Shown here piece by piece: positions 1 through 9,379 of a stretch of 64,000 nucleotides of DNA; position 1 is the first letter of the stretch, and every line of letters begins with the position of its first letter. The stretch covers positions 1,429,051 through 1,493,050 of the forward strand of contig NZ_CP124862.1 in assembly GCF_030013905.1 (NCBI RefSeq). The letters run 5' to 3'. Source of the DNA: Petroclostridium sp. X23. Its GTDB lineage: Bacteria; Bacillota; Clostridia; SK-Y3. A program made the translations under genes and the position numbers. The notes beneath the pieces are model-generated. The model was not told where the DNA came from. It worked only from the letters and a program-made list of their open reading frames with translations, and searched no databases.

Positions 1-2
1 TA

Positions 3-953
3 TATTCAAAAGACCTATGTACGACTATCACAATTCTATCTGCAGCGTATATAACGCTATGGGGATTGTCCATATTAAAATATGCTAAATACAGGCACTT
101 GGGCATCTTCATAGTAGGAGCCGTTAGCCTGCAATGTTTAATGCTTATATCTCCTATTTTGGGTTCAAGGACACTACTGATAACAGGCTTATTATTAGCG
201 GCTTCTATAGGAGGATTAAGTTCAGATCTTATTAAGAATCCTCTATATATTACACTATCCGCTTCTATACTTGCTTTTATGCTATTACCGATAAAATCAG
301 GAACACTCCTTATAATAGTATCTTTAGGAATATATTTGATAAAAAAAACAAGTAAGCTTCAAACATTAGTTGTATTTACTACATTCATCCTGTTTTTTAC
401 ACCTATACTTAAGGGCTATTATACTAATCATATTATTATGAAAAACAATGAAAAAAATATCGTTAAAGCGCATTCATCCGGTAAACTCTACTGGAATATA
501 GACTTAGTAACGCCCTATTATCATGACATGTTTTATGAAAATCTGAACTTTGAGCCTTACTTTTTAGAGAATAACAATTTGCCTAAAGATACCCATATTT
601 ACTTAGTAAGCAAGATTCACAAACCGGTATTTTTAAACGGCCAACGACTTAAATGCCCTTCAATTAAGCGAGACATAAGATACTATCCTCTTAGAGACAT
701 ATTTGAAGGAGCAGGAGGAAAAGTATATTGGGATAACAAAACAAACGGTATTACTGTAGTTATAAAAAACACAGAATACGTTTTTATAGACCTATATTCA
801 ATAAACAAACTTGAGAAGGGCAGGACTGATACCATCTTCTTAGAAAGAAAAATAGAAACTTATTTAGGTCGAACTTATATTCCTGAAAGCTTTGTTTCTT
901 CATTCTTAGAGATTACAGAAAAAAATGGTAAAATATTACTTAGCCTTAAGTAA
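3..953 (+). CDS. Membrane protein with C-terminal copper-amine-oxidase-N-like (stalk) domain, 5' truncated
   Basis: The reading frame is open to the left edge of the window, so the first in-frame TTG at 66 is probably not the true start and the gene is cut. The N-terminal third is hydrophobic with several predicted membrane helices. The C-terminal ~110 residues resemble the copper amine oxidase N-terminal-like (PF07833) repeats common in clostridial surface proteins: a PVFLNGQRL strand, then PLRDIFEGAGGKVYWD, then a second half with YIPESFVSSFLEI. I infer a membrane-anchored protein exposing this domain outside. Its substrate or partner is unknown. It is the only plus-strand gene, converges on pgsA, and is followed by a good terminator. 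Confidence is good that it is a gene and moderate for the domain call. Confidence 0.75.
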   Translation, partial: YSKDLCTTITILSAAYITLWGLSILKYAKYRHLGIFIVGAVSLQCLMLISPILGSRTLLITGLLLAASIGGLSSDLIKNPLYITLSASILAFMLLPIKSGTLLIIVSLGIYLIKKTSKLQTLVVFTTFILFFTPILKGYYTNHIIMKNNEKNIVKAHSSGKLYWNIDLVTPYYHDMFYENLNFEPYFLENNNLPKDTHIYLVSKIHKPVFLNGQRLKCPSIKRDIRYYPLRDIFEGAGGKVYWDNKTNGITVVIKNTEYVFIDLYSINKLEKGRTDTIFLERKIETYLGRTYIPESFVSSFLEITEKNGKILLSLK

Positions 954-980
954 ATGATATGACTATAAATACCAGATTTT

Positions 981-1007
981 AAGGATGTCCACTGAGACAT
1001 CCTTTTT
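981..1007 (+). terminator. Rho-independent terminator of the left-edge membrane gene
   Basis: A 9-bp perfect stem (AAGGATGTC / GACATCCTT) with a 6-nt loop is followed by a short T run. It lies 28 bp after the stop at 953 and before the convergent pgsA. Confidence 0.85.
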
Positions 1008-1071
1008 ATGACTTTCAAGATACTTTATATTCATGGATATGTAAGATATACTGTAAGCAATATTTGATAAT

Positions 1072-1638
1072 CTATTTATTATCCTCTTGTCCGATATTTA
1101 TTGTTCCGGTTTCCTTTTTAGAGTATTTAATCTTCTTAAAATTAAGACTATATCTTACAAAAGCGAACACACCGCTTCCCACTGCTACACCTATCAGGAA
1201 AGTGCTCTGCACTTTAGTAATGTCCAGCAGGATAATAGCCAAAATAGAAAGATAAAATAAAACCGTAGCGGCCTTTCCATACCAGGAAGCGCTTACTACA
1301 ATTTTATCCCTGTATAACAGCGCACTTCCAACTACCATTAATACTTCTTTTGTCAAAAGAACATAAACGACCCATAAAGGAATAAGGCCCTGATACGTTA
1401 AACAAAAAATGACGGTTAGCTGCATGATTTTATCAGCCAACGGGTCCATCAATTTACCCCATTTTGTAATCATATTAAATTTACGTGCGATATATCCATC
1501 TAAAATATCAGTAATTCCAGCCAGAATAAAGATAAACGCAGAAATCATGTAATTATTAGTGATATCAGAAAAGAAAAAGTATACAAAAACAGGCATTAGC
1601 ATGAATCTAACAAATGTCAATATATTCGGAATATTCAA
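1072..1638 (-). CDS. pgsA: CDP-diacylglycerol--glycerol-3-phosphate 3-phosphatidyltransferase
   Basis: Transfers a phosphatidyl group from CDP-diacylglycerol to glycerol 3-phosphate, the committed step to phosphatidylglycerol and cardiolipin; integral membrane enzyme. The CDP-alcohol phosphotransferase signature DG-x2-AR-x8-G-x3-D-x3-D is complete at residues 47–69 (D47, G48, A51, R52, G61, D65, D69). Hydrophobic segments flank it, and 188 residues is normal for PgsA. The start is TTG, preceded at 5 nt by GAGGTG. It converges with the left-edge gene and is 135 bp from the thioesterase gene upstream. Confidence 0.93.
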   Translation of the reverse strand: MNIPNILTFVRFMLMPVFVYFFFSDITNNYMISAFIFILAGITDILDGYIARKFNMITKWGKLMDPLADKIMQLTVIFCLTYQGLIPLWVVYVLLTKEVLMVVGSALLYRDKIVVSASWYGKAATVLFYLSILAIILLDITKVQSTFLIGVAVGSGVFAFVRYSLNFKKIKYSKKETGTINIGQEDNK

Positions 1639-1773
1639 TGGATCACCTCAAAAGTAAAATATTAGATGGTTTATATCATACCTTCGTATATTATATATTA
1701 TACGTCAATATTAAGTAAAGATGTCATTCAAAATATTTGGATATACGCAATCAAGCAAATTTTTAATATTATT

Positions 1774-2199
1774 CTAGTCATCACGCATACTTAAAGACTG
1801 CAGCCTCCCCCATAAAATAGGATTTACTTTTTTCAAATTTATAGGTCTAAATGCTTTATTCACAAATGCATGTACAGTTTTTCCCTCAGCTATGATTTTG
1901 CCATCTCTGTCTCTGACCACTTCATATTGAAAAGTACCTTTTGCACCACTCAATTCCTGTATCCACGTTTTTATAGTAAGTTCATCCTGATATTTGGCAC
2001 CTTCTTTATAGGTACAAGAACTTTTTATAAGCGGAAATAAAACGCCCTGTTGTTCGATCTCCGCATAAGGTAGCCCCGTCTGCTCGAAAAATTCTGTTCT
2101 CCCAACCTCAAACCATGGGTAGTAATTAGAATGATGTACAATACCCATCTGGTCCGTCTCAACATACCGTACCTTGATTTTTGTTTCATTCACATACAA
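1774..2199 (-). CDS. YbgC/4-hydroxybenzoyl-CoA thioesterase family protein
   Basis: Single hotdog-fold acyl-CoA thioesterase of 141 residues. The family motif is intact near the N-terminus: D16 and the HHSNYYPWFEVGRTEFF helix, matching the D-x2-GxVxHxNY pattern in which the Asp is catalytic. The physiological acyl-CoA is unknown; YbgC-like enzymes act on short or medium acyl-CoAs, and in some bacteria associate with the phospholipid enzymes. The start is TTG with GGAGGG 7 nt upstream; a GTG two codons in is possible. It lies downstream of pyk with a 92-bp gap. Confidence 0.85.
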   Translation of the reverse strand: MYVNETKIKVRYVETDQMGIVHHSNYYPWFEVGRTEFFEQTGLPYAEIEQQGVLFPLIKSSCTYKEGAKYQDELTIKTWIQELSGAKGTFQYEVVRDRDGKIIAEGKTVHAFVNKAFRPINLKKVNPILWGRLQSLSMRDD

Positions 2200-2291
2200 C
2201 TATGATCCCTCCAATACCAAAAGCAGCTGGCAGGACCTAGATATATGTATACAGACGTTCTCTCCCCGCCAACTACTAACACTTTTTACAC

Positions 2292-4046
2292 TTACAACAC
2301 TTTTGCTACTCCACTATAAACCAATCCACGTGTACTATCAATTGTTACAGTCGTGCCGCTTTTTAGTATTTCAGTAGCGCCCTTTGCTCCCGTAATCACA
2401 GGAATTTCCAGTGTCATTCCTACAATTGCCGCATGAGAAGTAATGCCGCCTTGTTCTGTAATGATACCTGTTGCTTTTTTCAAAATGGGAAGCAGCTCAT
2501 TCGTTGTTGATTCAACAACTAATATATCTCCTTCATTAAACTCCCTTAATGCCTGCTCAACATTTTTAGCAACACATAAATTTCCGCTTACCGAAAGATT
2601 ATTTACTCCTACACCTTCAGCTAATACATGTCCTACAATATGCACTTTCAATACATTGGTATTTCCGCTGATGCCTACAGGCAGACCGGCAGTGATTACT
2701 ACTAAATCTCCATTTTTAACCATTTTAGATTCTACTGCTTTGTCTACCGCATGGTCAAACAAATCATCGGTTGTTTCTTTTGTCTCTGCCAAGAAAGGAT
2801 ATACACCCCATGACAGTGCCAACTGTCTGTAGACTTTTTCCGAAATGGTGGTAGCAACAACCGGGCATGCAGGTCTGAATTTAGAAACCATTCTTGCAGT
2901 ATGCCCGGACTTTGTTACAGATATAATAGCCGTTGCTCCCAAGTCATGCGCTGTAGTACAAGTGGCATGACTAATGGCATTTGTAACATTAGGCTTCATA
3001 TTAAATTCCGTAATAGCAAATCTTTTTTTATAATCAATGGATTTTTCTGTCCTTAAAGCTATTCTTGACATGGTTAATACACTTTCCACCGGGTATTTCC
3101 CTACTGATGTCTCTCCGGACAACATAATTGCACTGGTTCCATCATAAATCGCGTTAGCGATATCTGTCGTTTCTGCACGGGTAGGTCTGGGATTGCGTAT
3201 CATAGAATCCAGCATCTGAGTTGCTGTGATTACCGGCTTACCGGCTTGATAACATTTTTCAATCAACATTTTCTGAATAACCGGAAGCTCTTCAAGAGGG
3301 ATTTCCACACCCATGTCGCCTCTAGCTACCATGATTCCATCACATACTCTTAGTATCTCGTCAATATTGTTAACACCTTCACCATTTTCGATTTTAGCGA
3401 TAATTTGTATTTTAGCTCCGTTATTTAATTCCAAAACTTTCCGCACTTGCAGAACATCCTGGGCTGACCGTACAAAGGAAGCAGCAATAAAATCAAAATC
3501 ATTCTTTATACCAAATAGGATATCCTGATGATCTTTCTCACTTATGTAAGGAAGGTTAACCGAAACACCCGGGACATTTACCCCTTTATGATTACTAACC
3601 TTTCCTGCGTTTTGAACTTCACATATGATATCTGCGCCATTAACCTCTTGCACAACCAACTCTATAAGTCCATCATCAATCAATACCTTATCGTTGCATT
3701 TTACGTCCTTGGGCAGACCTTGATAAGTAACAGAAACTATTTCATTGGTTCCCTCTACTTCTTTAGTGGTTAATGTAAAAGTTTGGCCTTCCTGCAGTTC
3801 TACCGTACCTTCTTTAAAGTTCTTGATTCTAATTTCCGGCCCCTTAGTATCAAGCATCAAAGCAATAGGCGCTTGCATTTCATCTCTAAGCTTTTTAAAC
3901 ATATCTACTCTTTGTTGCTGCTCTTCATGATTTCCGTGGGAAAAATTCAAACGTGCAACATTCATCCCTTTATCCATTAGCTTTCTAAGAACATTCATAT
4001 CATCCGTTGCAGGGCCTAAAGTACAAACAATCTTTGTTCTTCTCAT
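2292..4046 (-). CDS. pyk: Pyruvate kinase with C-terminal PEP-utilizer domain
   Basis: Converts PEP and ADP to pyruvate and ATP in glycolysis. The core shows RLNFSHG near residue 32, DTKGPEIR, the catalytic-lysine strand IIAKIENGEGV, the Mg-binding ARGDMGVEIP segment and the ATQMLDSM/RAETTDIANA barrel motifs. After the regulatory C-domain there is an extra ~85-residue domain carrying GGITSHAAIVG, as in PEP-utilizing enzymes and in Bacillus-type pyruvate kinases, giving 584 residues. An ATG 12 nt upstream (4058) is fused to the AAGGGAG ribosome site with no spacing. The ATG at 4046 gives the family N-terminus MRRTKIVCTLGP, so I chose it. Downstream of pfkA. Confidence 0.97.
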   Translation of the reverse strand: MRRTKIVCTLGPATDDMNVLRKLMDKGMNVARLNFSHGNHEEQQQRVDMFKKLRDEMQAPIALMLDTKGPEIRIKNFKEGTVELQEGQTFTLTTKEVEGTNEIVSVTYQGLPKDVKCNDKVLIDDGLIELVVQEVNGADIICEVQNAGKVSNHKGVNVPGVSVNLPYISEKDHQDILFGIKNDFDFIAASFVRSAQDVLQVRKVLELNNGAKIQIIAKIENGEGVNNIDEILRVCDGIMVARGDMGVEIPLEELPVIQKMLIEKCYQAGKPVITATQMLDSMIRNPRPTRAETTDIANAIYDGTSAIMLSGETSVGKYPVESVLTMSRIALRTEKSIDYKKRFAITEFNMKPNVTNAISHATCTTAHDLGATAIISVTKSGHTARMVSKFRPACPVVATTISEKVYRQLALSWGVYPFLAETKETTDDLFDHAVDKAVESKMVKNGDLVVITAGLPVGISGNTNVLKVHIVGHVLAEGVGVNNLSVSGNLCVAKNVEQALREFNEGDILVVESTTNELLPILKKATGIITEQGGITSHAAIVGMTLEIPVITGAKGATEILKSGTTVTIDSTRGLVYSGVAKVL

Positions 4047-4064
4047 ATATCGTATCATCTCCCT

Positions 4065-4106
4065 TAAAAAATATTAGAGTGAAAAGTATTTACTCTTCAC
4101 TCTAAT
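4065..4106 (-). terminator. Terminator/attenuator hairpin between pfkA and pyk
   Basis: An 11-bp perfect inverted repeat (ATTAGAGTGAA / TTCACTCTAAT, arms 4073–4083 and 4096–4106) reads on the minus strand into ATTTTTT and then directly into the pyk ribosome site. It sits 60 bp after the pfkA stop. It could terminate pfkA transcripts partly or modulate pyk expression. Confidence 0.7.
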
Positions 4107-4165
4107 CGTATTCTTATATTATACTAGACTATTTGTTAAGTATTCAACCATATTTGTGTAAATTA

Positions 4166-5137
4166 TTATAAAGATAAAATCTTAGCAAGTTCAACCATTT
4201 CATCATCTATTGTCTTAGTCATATTTAAACCTTCAATAATGTCATAGTCTACGATTTTATAGTCTTTCATTGCAACCACCCTATTCCCAATACCGTCTTT
4301 AAGAAGCTGAACAGCTTTGGCTCCCATCTGGCTTGCAATCACCCTATCCATTACTGTAGGGCTTCCGCCTCTTTGGATATGTCCCAATATGGTCGCTCTG
4401 GCTTCAATACCGGTCTCTTGCTGTATCTTACCGGCAAGTTCTACCGCTCCGCCTACTCCTTCAGCGACAATTATAATATCATGACGCTTTCCTCTGTTTT
4501 TTCCTTCAATAATCGGTTTAATGACATCATGATGGAAATCAAATTTCTTCTCCGGAACAATAATTGCTTCCGCTCCATTTGCGATGCCCACATGCAACGC
4601 AATATATCCTGCTTGCGCTCCCATTACCTCTATCACACTGCACCTTTCGTGTGATGTTGCGGTATCTCTGATTTTATCAATAGCATCTTTAACTGTATTA
4701 AGCGCCGTATCGAAACCGATAGTGTACTCCGAACATGCGATATCATTATCAATGGTTCCGGGAATACCAACCGTTGGAACGCCTAGATTACTTAAATCTC
4801 TTGCACCTCTGAATGAACCGTCACCTCCGATGACAATAACCCCATCTATTCCAAAAATTCTGGAAATAGTAACGGCTTTCTGCATCCCTGCTTCAGTAGC
4901 AAACTCTTTACTTCTTGCAGTATGAAGGATGGTCCCTCCTCTATGTAAAATATCAGAAACAGACCTGAGATTCATCTCAAAAATATCTCCACTGATCAGT
5001 CCGTTATATCCTTTTCGAATCCCCATCACCTTCAGACCATGGTGAATCCCTGTACGAACAACTGCACGAATAGCTGCATTCATGCCCGGCGCATCACCGC
5101 CACTCGTTAAAACCCCAATTGTCTTTATTTGTGACAT
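4166..5137 (-). CDS. pfkA: ATP-dependent 6-phosphofructokinase
   Basis: Phosphorylates fructose 6-phosphate to fructose 1,6-bisphosphate, the committed glycolytic step; soluble and tetrameric in relatives. The N-terminus [20 protein letters not shown] carries the nucleotide-binding [16 protein letters not shown] around residue 125 holds the catalytic aspartates. The GGSPTVMDR segment near 250 is in place. The length, 323, is typical. A longer frame begins with GTG at 5152 inside the ribosome site GAGGAGG; the ATG at 5137, 7 nt from that site, is the credible start. Followed by the pfkA–pyk hairpin. Confidence 0.97.
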   Translation of the reverse strand: MSQIKTIGVLTSGGDAPGMNAAIRAVVRTGIHHGLKVMGIRKGYNGLISGDIFEMNLRSVSDILHRGGTILHTARSKEFATEAGMQKAVTISRIFGIDGVIVIGGDGSFRGARDLSNLGVPTVGIPGTIDNDIACSEYTIGFDTALNTVKDAIDKIRDTATSHERCSVIEVMGAQAGYIALHVGIANGAEAIIVPEKKFDFHHDVIKPIIEGKNRGKRHDIIIVAEGVGGAVELAGKIQQETGIEARATILGHIQRGGSPTVMDRVIASQMGAKAVQLLKDGIGNRVVAMKDYKIVDYDIIEGLNMTKTIDDEMVELAKILSL

Positions 5138-5194
5138 CAAAATCCTCCTCACTTAGTTATTTCAATTAATTAACAAACTTTTTAAAAAAAAGGG

Positions 5195-5392
5195 TTAAAA
5201 CCCTGTTTCTATAATAATACTATGCGCCTCTTCCACTTCTGACTCCGGTACAAGCACTTCATAATAGTTGTCATTATTTTCTACGTTTTTACTTATAGGT
5301 CGTATTTTAACTAACAATCCTTCTTTTTCTAATATCTCCTGTAGTTTCATCACGATATCTTTGCTTTGGGCCATATAAACCACAGTCCACAT
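5195..5392 (-). CDS. Small DUF2007-like (putative signal-transducing) protein
   Basis: A 65-residue soluble protein beginning MWTVVYMAQSKDIVMKLQ. The beta-alpha-beta pattern with a C-terminal YEVLVPESEVEEAHSII helix resembles the DUF2007 family, which has a ferredoxin-like fold; function unknown. The frame extends upstream to 5461, but that would overlap mtrB. The ATG at 5392 follows AAGGGGCG at about 8–11 nt and fits the family N-terminus. It lies between mtrB and pfkA, 57 bp from pfkA. Confidence is good that it is a gene and moderate for the family. Confidence 0.72.
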   Translation of the reverse strand: MWTVVYMAQSKDIVMKLQEILEKEGLLVKIRPISKNVENNDNYYEVLVPESEVEEAHSIIIETGF

Positions 5393-5438
5393 ATTCACTC
5401 GCCCCTTTTTTAAAAACTGTTTCATTAGAAAATGTATA

Positions 5439-5669
5439 TTATTCCCCGGTTTTGATAGCACCGTGTTTACAATAAATAGTAGCCTTTCCCCTGACCTTCA
5501 TGGCAGAAGTAGTTTCTGTAAATTGTGCAATATATACTTCTCCTTTATCCAGTTTCTCGGTATGATGAAATTTGGTATCCCTTCCTCTTGTTAATCCAAT
5601 AATATTTACGCCGTTTTCTTCAGCTTTTATTATAATATACTCACCAGACACACCATATTCTTCATTCAT
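5439..5669 (-). CDS. mtrB: Tryptophan RNA-binding attenuation protein TRAP
   Basis: A 76-residue protein closely matching Bacillus MtrB along its whole length, including [15 protein letters not shown] and [23 protein letters not shown] forms an 11-mer ring which, with tryptophan bound, wraps GAG/UAG repeats in leader RNA and controls trp genes by attenuation or translational blocking. The RNA-contacting residues known from Bacillus (Lys37, Lys56, Arg58) are present here as K39, K58 and R60. The tryptophan-pocket residues correspond to T27, Q49, T51 and T54. The start ATG follows GAGGTG. In Bacillus mtrB follows folE (mtrA); here it sits between dnaE and pfkA with no folE. Confidence 0.95.
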   Translation of the reverse strand: MNEEYGVSGEYIIIKAEENGVNIIGLTRGRDTKFHHTEKLDKGEVYIAQFTETTSAMKVRGKATIYCKHGAIKTGE

Positions 5670-5754
5670 ATAAAAACACCTCGCACTAATATTATATTAT
5701 TTTAGTATAAAAATCAATACATTTATCAATATTTTCATAGTCTATTGCATATCT

Positions 5755-8700
5755 TTAACTGCAATCAACCACTCTAACGCTGTCATCTCCCACAATATTT
5801 CTTAATTCATCTAATAAAAGATCGCTTAATTTCACCCACAAATCACGGGAGGCCAACGAAACTTTTTTATCCTTTTCAAAATATACATATACAGGAGTAT
5901 CCCCATTAAAAAACTGTAGAACAGGAGATAGTTCTTCCAACACATGGCTGCTCTCTCCATCGATCTTTATATACAGCTTTTTAAGATTTTCGATCTTTTT
6001 AAACGGTACGATCTCTTCACATAATATTTTAGGTTGCTCTTCTTCTCTTACACTTATTCTTCCTTTTATTGTTACAACATTATCTTCTATAATATAATTT
6101 GAATATTTGTCAAGTATTTTAGGAAATATGATCACTTCTACAGAGCCAAAAGAGTCTTCCAAAGTTACAAAAGCCATAAGATTATTGCTCTTGGTTGTTT
6201 TTGTTTTTTTTGCACTGATAATTCCGCCTAAGATTACCTCTGTGCCGTCTCCTAATATCCTTTGACCTTTATGCGCGCTTGTCTCTCCTAAGTTCTCCTG
6301 TATCATATGAAGATCGGCAGTTGAAGCTGTTACAACCTGGTTCAATTGTGACTGGTATTGATCAAGAGGGTGTCCGGATAAATACAACCCCATGATTTCC
6401 TTCTCCATGGAAAGAAGTACCTTTGTCGGATACTCATTCATCTGCGGCAGTTCATCATGGACGGCAAAAGTCTGTTCCTGTTGATCATCGTTGCCAAACA
6501 GCGAAATCTGTCCTTCTATATTCTTCTTTTTACTTTGCGCAATACCATCCAGTATTCTTTCATATGTCGCCATCAATTGAGACCGGTATACTTTAAAGGA
6601 ATCAAATGCACCGCATTTTATAAGGCTTTCCACAAGTCTTTTATTGATACCCTTTTCACTCATTCTTTCACAAAAATCCCGAAAGCTTTTAAAGAGTCCT
6701 GCATTATTCCTTTCTTGGGTTACCGCAATCACAAAATTCCTTCCTACATTTTTTACCGCTGCCATACCGAACCTTATACTGTTCTCTGACACAGTAAACG
6801 TATCGCTGCTTTCGTTAATATCCGGCGGCAAAAGCTTGATCCCCATCTTCTTGCATTCGTGTATATATTGTGAAACCTTTGTACTGTTGTCTAATACACT
6901 GGTAAGCAGTGCTGCCATAAACTCTGTCGGGTAAAAACATTTTAACCAGGCAGTTTGATATGCAATCACTGCATAAGCGGCAGCATGTGATTTATTAAAG
7001 GCATACTTGGCAAAGTCCATCATTTCATCAAAGATTTCCTTGGCTGTCTGTTCATCCACGCCATTTCTGATGGCACCCGGAACAATAACCTCTCCGTTTG
7101 TATCCACAATGCCATAGATAAAGTTATTTTTTTCTTGCTCCATGACATCTGTTTTCTTCTTTGACATTGCCCTTCTCACTAGATCAGCTCTTCCTAAAGA
7201 ATAGCCCCCCAGCTCACGAACAATTTGCATTACCTGCTCCTGGTAAACAATACAACCGTAAGTAACATCCAGGATACTTTCCAGTAGAAGATGCTTATAT
7301 GCGATTAATTCAGGATTATTTTTATTTCTTACATAACGTGGTATCTGGTCCATCGGTCCGGGACGATATAATGATATTCCCGCAATGATATCTTCCAGCG
7401 ATAGCGGCTGCAATTCCTTCATAAACTGCTTCATCCCCGCGCTTTCCAATTGGAATACACCTTCGGTATTGCCCTGGCATAATAGCTCAAATACCTCTTT
7501 ATCTTCAAAACTTATGCTATTGATATCAATATCCAGTCCTCTGGACTGACGGATCATGCTTAACGCATCTCTAATCACCGTTAATGTCCTTAAGCCCAGA
7601 AAGTCCATTTTTAGAAGCCCTAATTCTTCTAGCGTTCCCATAGGAAATTGGGTGGTAATACTCTCATCATTTTTCTGTAAAGGAACATACGTTGATATGG
7701 GCTCTTTAGAGATTACTACACCGGCAGCATGGGTAGAGGCATGCCGAGGCAGTCCTTCAAGGGCTATTGCCGTATCAATGAGCTGCCGTCCCTGCTCATC
7801 CGAGTCATACATCTTTTTCAAGTCGCTATTCACTTCAAGGGCTCTATTAATGGTCATCCCCAACTCAAAAGGAATCTGCTTGGCTATAATGTCCACATCG
7901 GCATAAGAAATATTGAGGGCTCGTCCTACATCACGTATCGCCGCCCTGGCAGCCATTGTACCAAAAGTAATAATCTGTGCCACCCTGTCTTCTCCATATT
8001 TACTCACTACATAATCGATGACTTCCTGCCTTCGTTCGTAGCAAAAATCAATATCTATATCCGGCATACTTATTCTCTCCGGATTAAGGAATCTTTCAAA
8101 CAGTAAATTATATTTTATGGGATCAATATTGGTAATGCCCAAGCAATATGCTACCAAGCTTCCTGCTGCCGATCCTCTCCCGGGACCTACCATAATACCA
8201 TGATCCCGCGCATATTTAGTAAAATCCCATACAATCAGAAAATAATCAACATATCCCATGCTGCGGATGACTTGAAGCTCATACTCCAAGTTATCTTCCA
8301 ACTCTTGCGTTATTAGCTTATATCTCTTATGCAATCCTTCTTTACACAGCGTTGCTAAATATTCATATGAACTATATTCTTTTGGTACTTCGTATGAAGG
8401 TAAATGCAATTGACCAAATTCGAAGTCCACATTACATTGCTCAACAATACGCTGGGTATTTTCAATGGCTTCTAAGGCATTAGGAAAGAGCGCAGCCATT
8501 TCATCGGCTGTTTTTAGATAAAACTCTGACGTTTGAAATTTCAGTCTTTGTTCATCATCAACAGTTTTTCCTGTTTGAATACATATTAAAACATCCTGAT
8601 TTTTCGCATCTTCTTTGTTGACATAATGGATATCATTGGTTGCAACCATATCAATGCCTGTTTCTTTTGAAAGCTTGATAAGCTGCTGATTTACCCTGCG

Positions 8701-9249
8701 CTGTTCTTCAATTCCGTGATCCTGCAGTTCAAGATAGAAACTGTCTTTCCCGAAAACAGAGGAATATTTTTCGGCCAACTGCCGTGCCCTGTCATAATTA
8801 CCATTCAATAAAGCCTTTGGGATATCCCCGGCAAGACATGCACTCAGTGCAATGATTCCGTTATTATGCGCCTCCAGCACTTCAAAATCTACTCTTGGCT
8901 TATAATAAAAACCTTCAACATAAGCAGTAGAAACAATCTTCATAAGATTCTGATATCCAACCATATTTTTAGCCAACAACACCAAATGACCTTGACTGCC
9001 ATCCAACTCATTTACTTTATCATGTCGGGACCTTGAAGCTGTATACACCTCGCAGCCAATGATAGGTTTGATCCCGTTTTTCTTTGCTTCCTTATAGAAT
9101 TCCACAACCCCATACATTACACCATGGTCAGTGATGGCAATACTATGCATTCCTAATTCCTTGGCTCTGCATATCAAGTCTTTAATCCGACATGCGCCAT
9201 CTAACAAACTATATTGTGTATGAACATGTAAATGTGTAAAAGCTTTCAT
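5755..9249 (-). CDS. dnaE: DNA polymerase III subunit alpha (DnaE type)
   Basis: Replicative polymerase subunit of 1164 residues. Order seen: an N-terminal PHP domain (HLHVHTQYSLLDG, then ITDHGVMYG), the C-family polymerase core with the catalytic PDIDIDF motif near residue 400, the thumb and fingers, a helix-hairpin-helix region, and a C-terminal OB-fold (GSVEVIIFPKILDKYSNYI). There is no PolC-type exonuclease insertion, so this is DnaE and not PolC. Start ATG with GGAAAGG upstream. A conserved neighbour of pfkA and pyk in many Clostridia. Confidence 0.97.
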   Translation of the reverse strand: MKAFTHLHVHTQYSLLDGACRIKDLICRAKELGMHSIAITDHGVMYGVVEFYKEAKKNGIKPIIGCEVYTASRSRHDKVNELDGSQGHLVLLAKNMVGYQNLMKIVSTAYVEGFYYKPRVDFEVLEAHNNGIIALSACLAGDIPKALLNGNYDRARQLAEKYSSVFGKDSFYLELQDHGIEEQRRVNQQLIKLSKETGIDMVATNDIHYVNKEDAKNQDVLICIQTGKTVDDEQRLKFQTSEFYLKTADEMAALFPNALEAIENTQRIVEQCNVDFEFGQLHLPSYEVPKEYSSYEYLATLCKEGLHKRYKLITQELEDNLEYELQVIRSMGYVDYFLIVWDFTKYARDHGIMVGPGRGSAAGSLVAYCLGITNIDPIKYNLLFERFLNPERISMPDIDIDFCYERRQEVIDYVVSKYGEDRVAQIITFGTMAARAAIRDVGRALNISYADVDIIAKQIPFELGMTINRALEVNSDLKKMYDSDEQGRQLIDTAIALEGLPRHASTHAAGVVISKEPISTYVPLQKNDESITTQFPMGTLEELGLLKMDFLGLRTLTVIRDALSMIRQSRGLDIDINSISFEDKEVFELLCQGNTEGVFQLESAGMKQFMKELQPLSLEDIIAGISLYRPGPMDQIPRYVRNKNNPELIAYKHLLLESILDVTYGCIVYQEQVMQIVRELGGYSLGRADLVRRAMSKKKTDVMEQEKNNFIYGIVDTNGEVIVPGAIRNGVDEQTAKEIFDEMMDFAKYAFNKSHAAAYAVIAYQTAWLKCFYPTEFMAALLTSVLDNSTKVSQYIHECKKMGIKLLPPDINESSDTFTVSENSIRFGMAAVKNVGRNFVIAVTQERNNAGLFKSFRDFCERMSEKGINKRLVESLIKCGAFDSFKVYRSQLMATYERILDGIAQSKKKNIEGQISLFGNDDQQEQTFAVHDELPQMNEYPTKVLLSMEKEIMGLYLSGHPLDQYQSQLNQVVTASTADLHMIQENLGETSAHKGQRILGDGTEVILGGIISAKKTKTTKSNNLMAFVTLEDSFGSVEVIIFPKILDKYSNYIIEDNVVTIKGRISVREEEQPKILCEEIVPFKKIENLKKLYIKIDGESSHVLEELSPVLQFFNGDTPVYVYFEKDKKVSLASRDLWVKLSDLLLDELRNIVGDDSVRVVDCS

Positions 9250-9327
9250 GCTAATCGCCTTTCCGCTATTTATTCTATCCTATTCATATTATAATTCATT
9301 TTATCGAAAGTGCAAAGCGTACACAGC

Positions 9328-9362
9328 AAAAAAACAACATTTGTTACAAATGTTGTTTTTTT
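9328..9362 (-). terminator. Terminator downstream of the HD-GYP gene
   Basis: Inverted repeat CAACATTT / AAATGTTG (GTTAC loop) flanked by seven A and a T run, so it can work in both directions. On the minus strand it follows the stop of the HD-GYP gene at 9380 by 17 bp and precedes dnaE. Confidence 0.85.
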
Positions 9363-9379
9363 AAACACTATACGTTTGA

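Noticed and set aside
2443..3980. Plus-strand frames of 60–130 codons opposite pyk, and similar ones opposite dnaE and the hydroxylase genes
   Set aside because: They are antisense shadows of clearly recognised genes, with no start signals or family resemblance.
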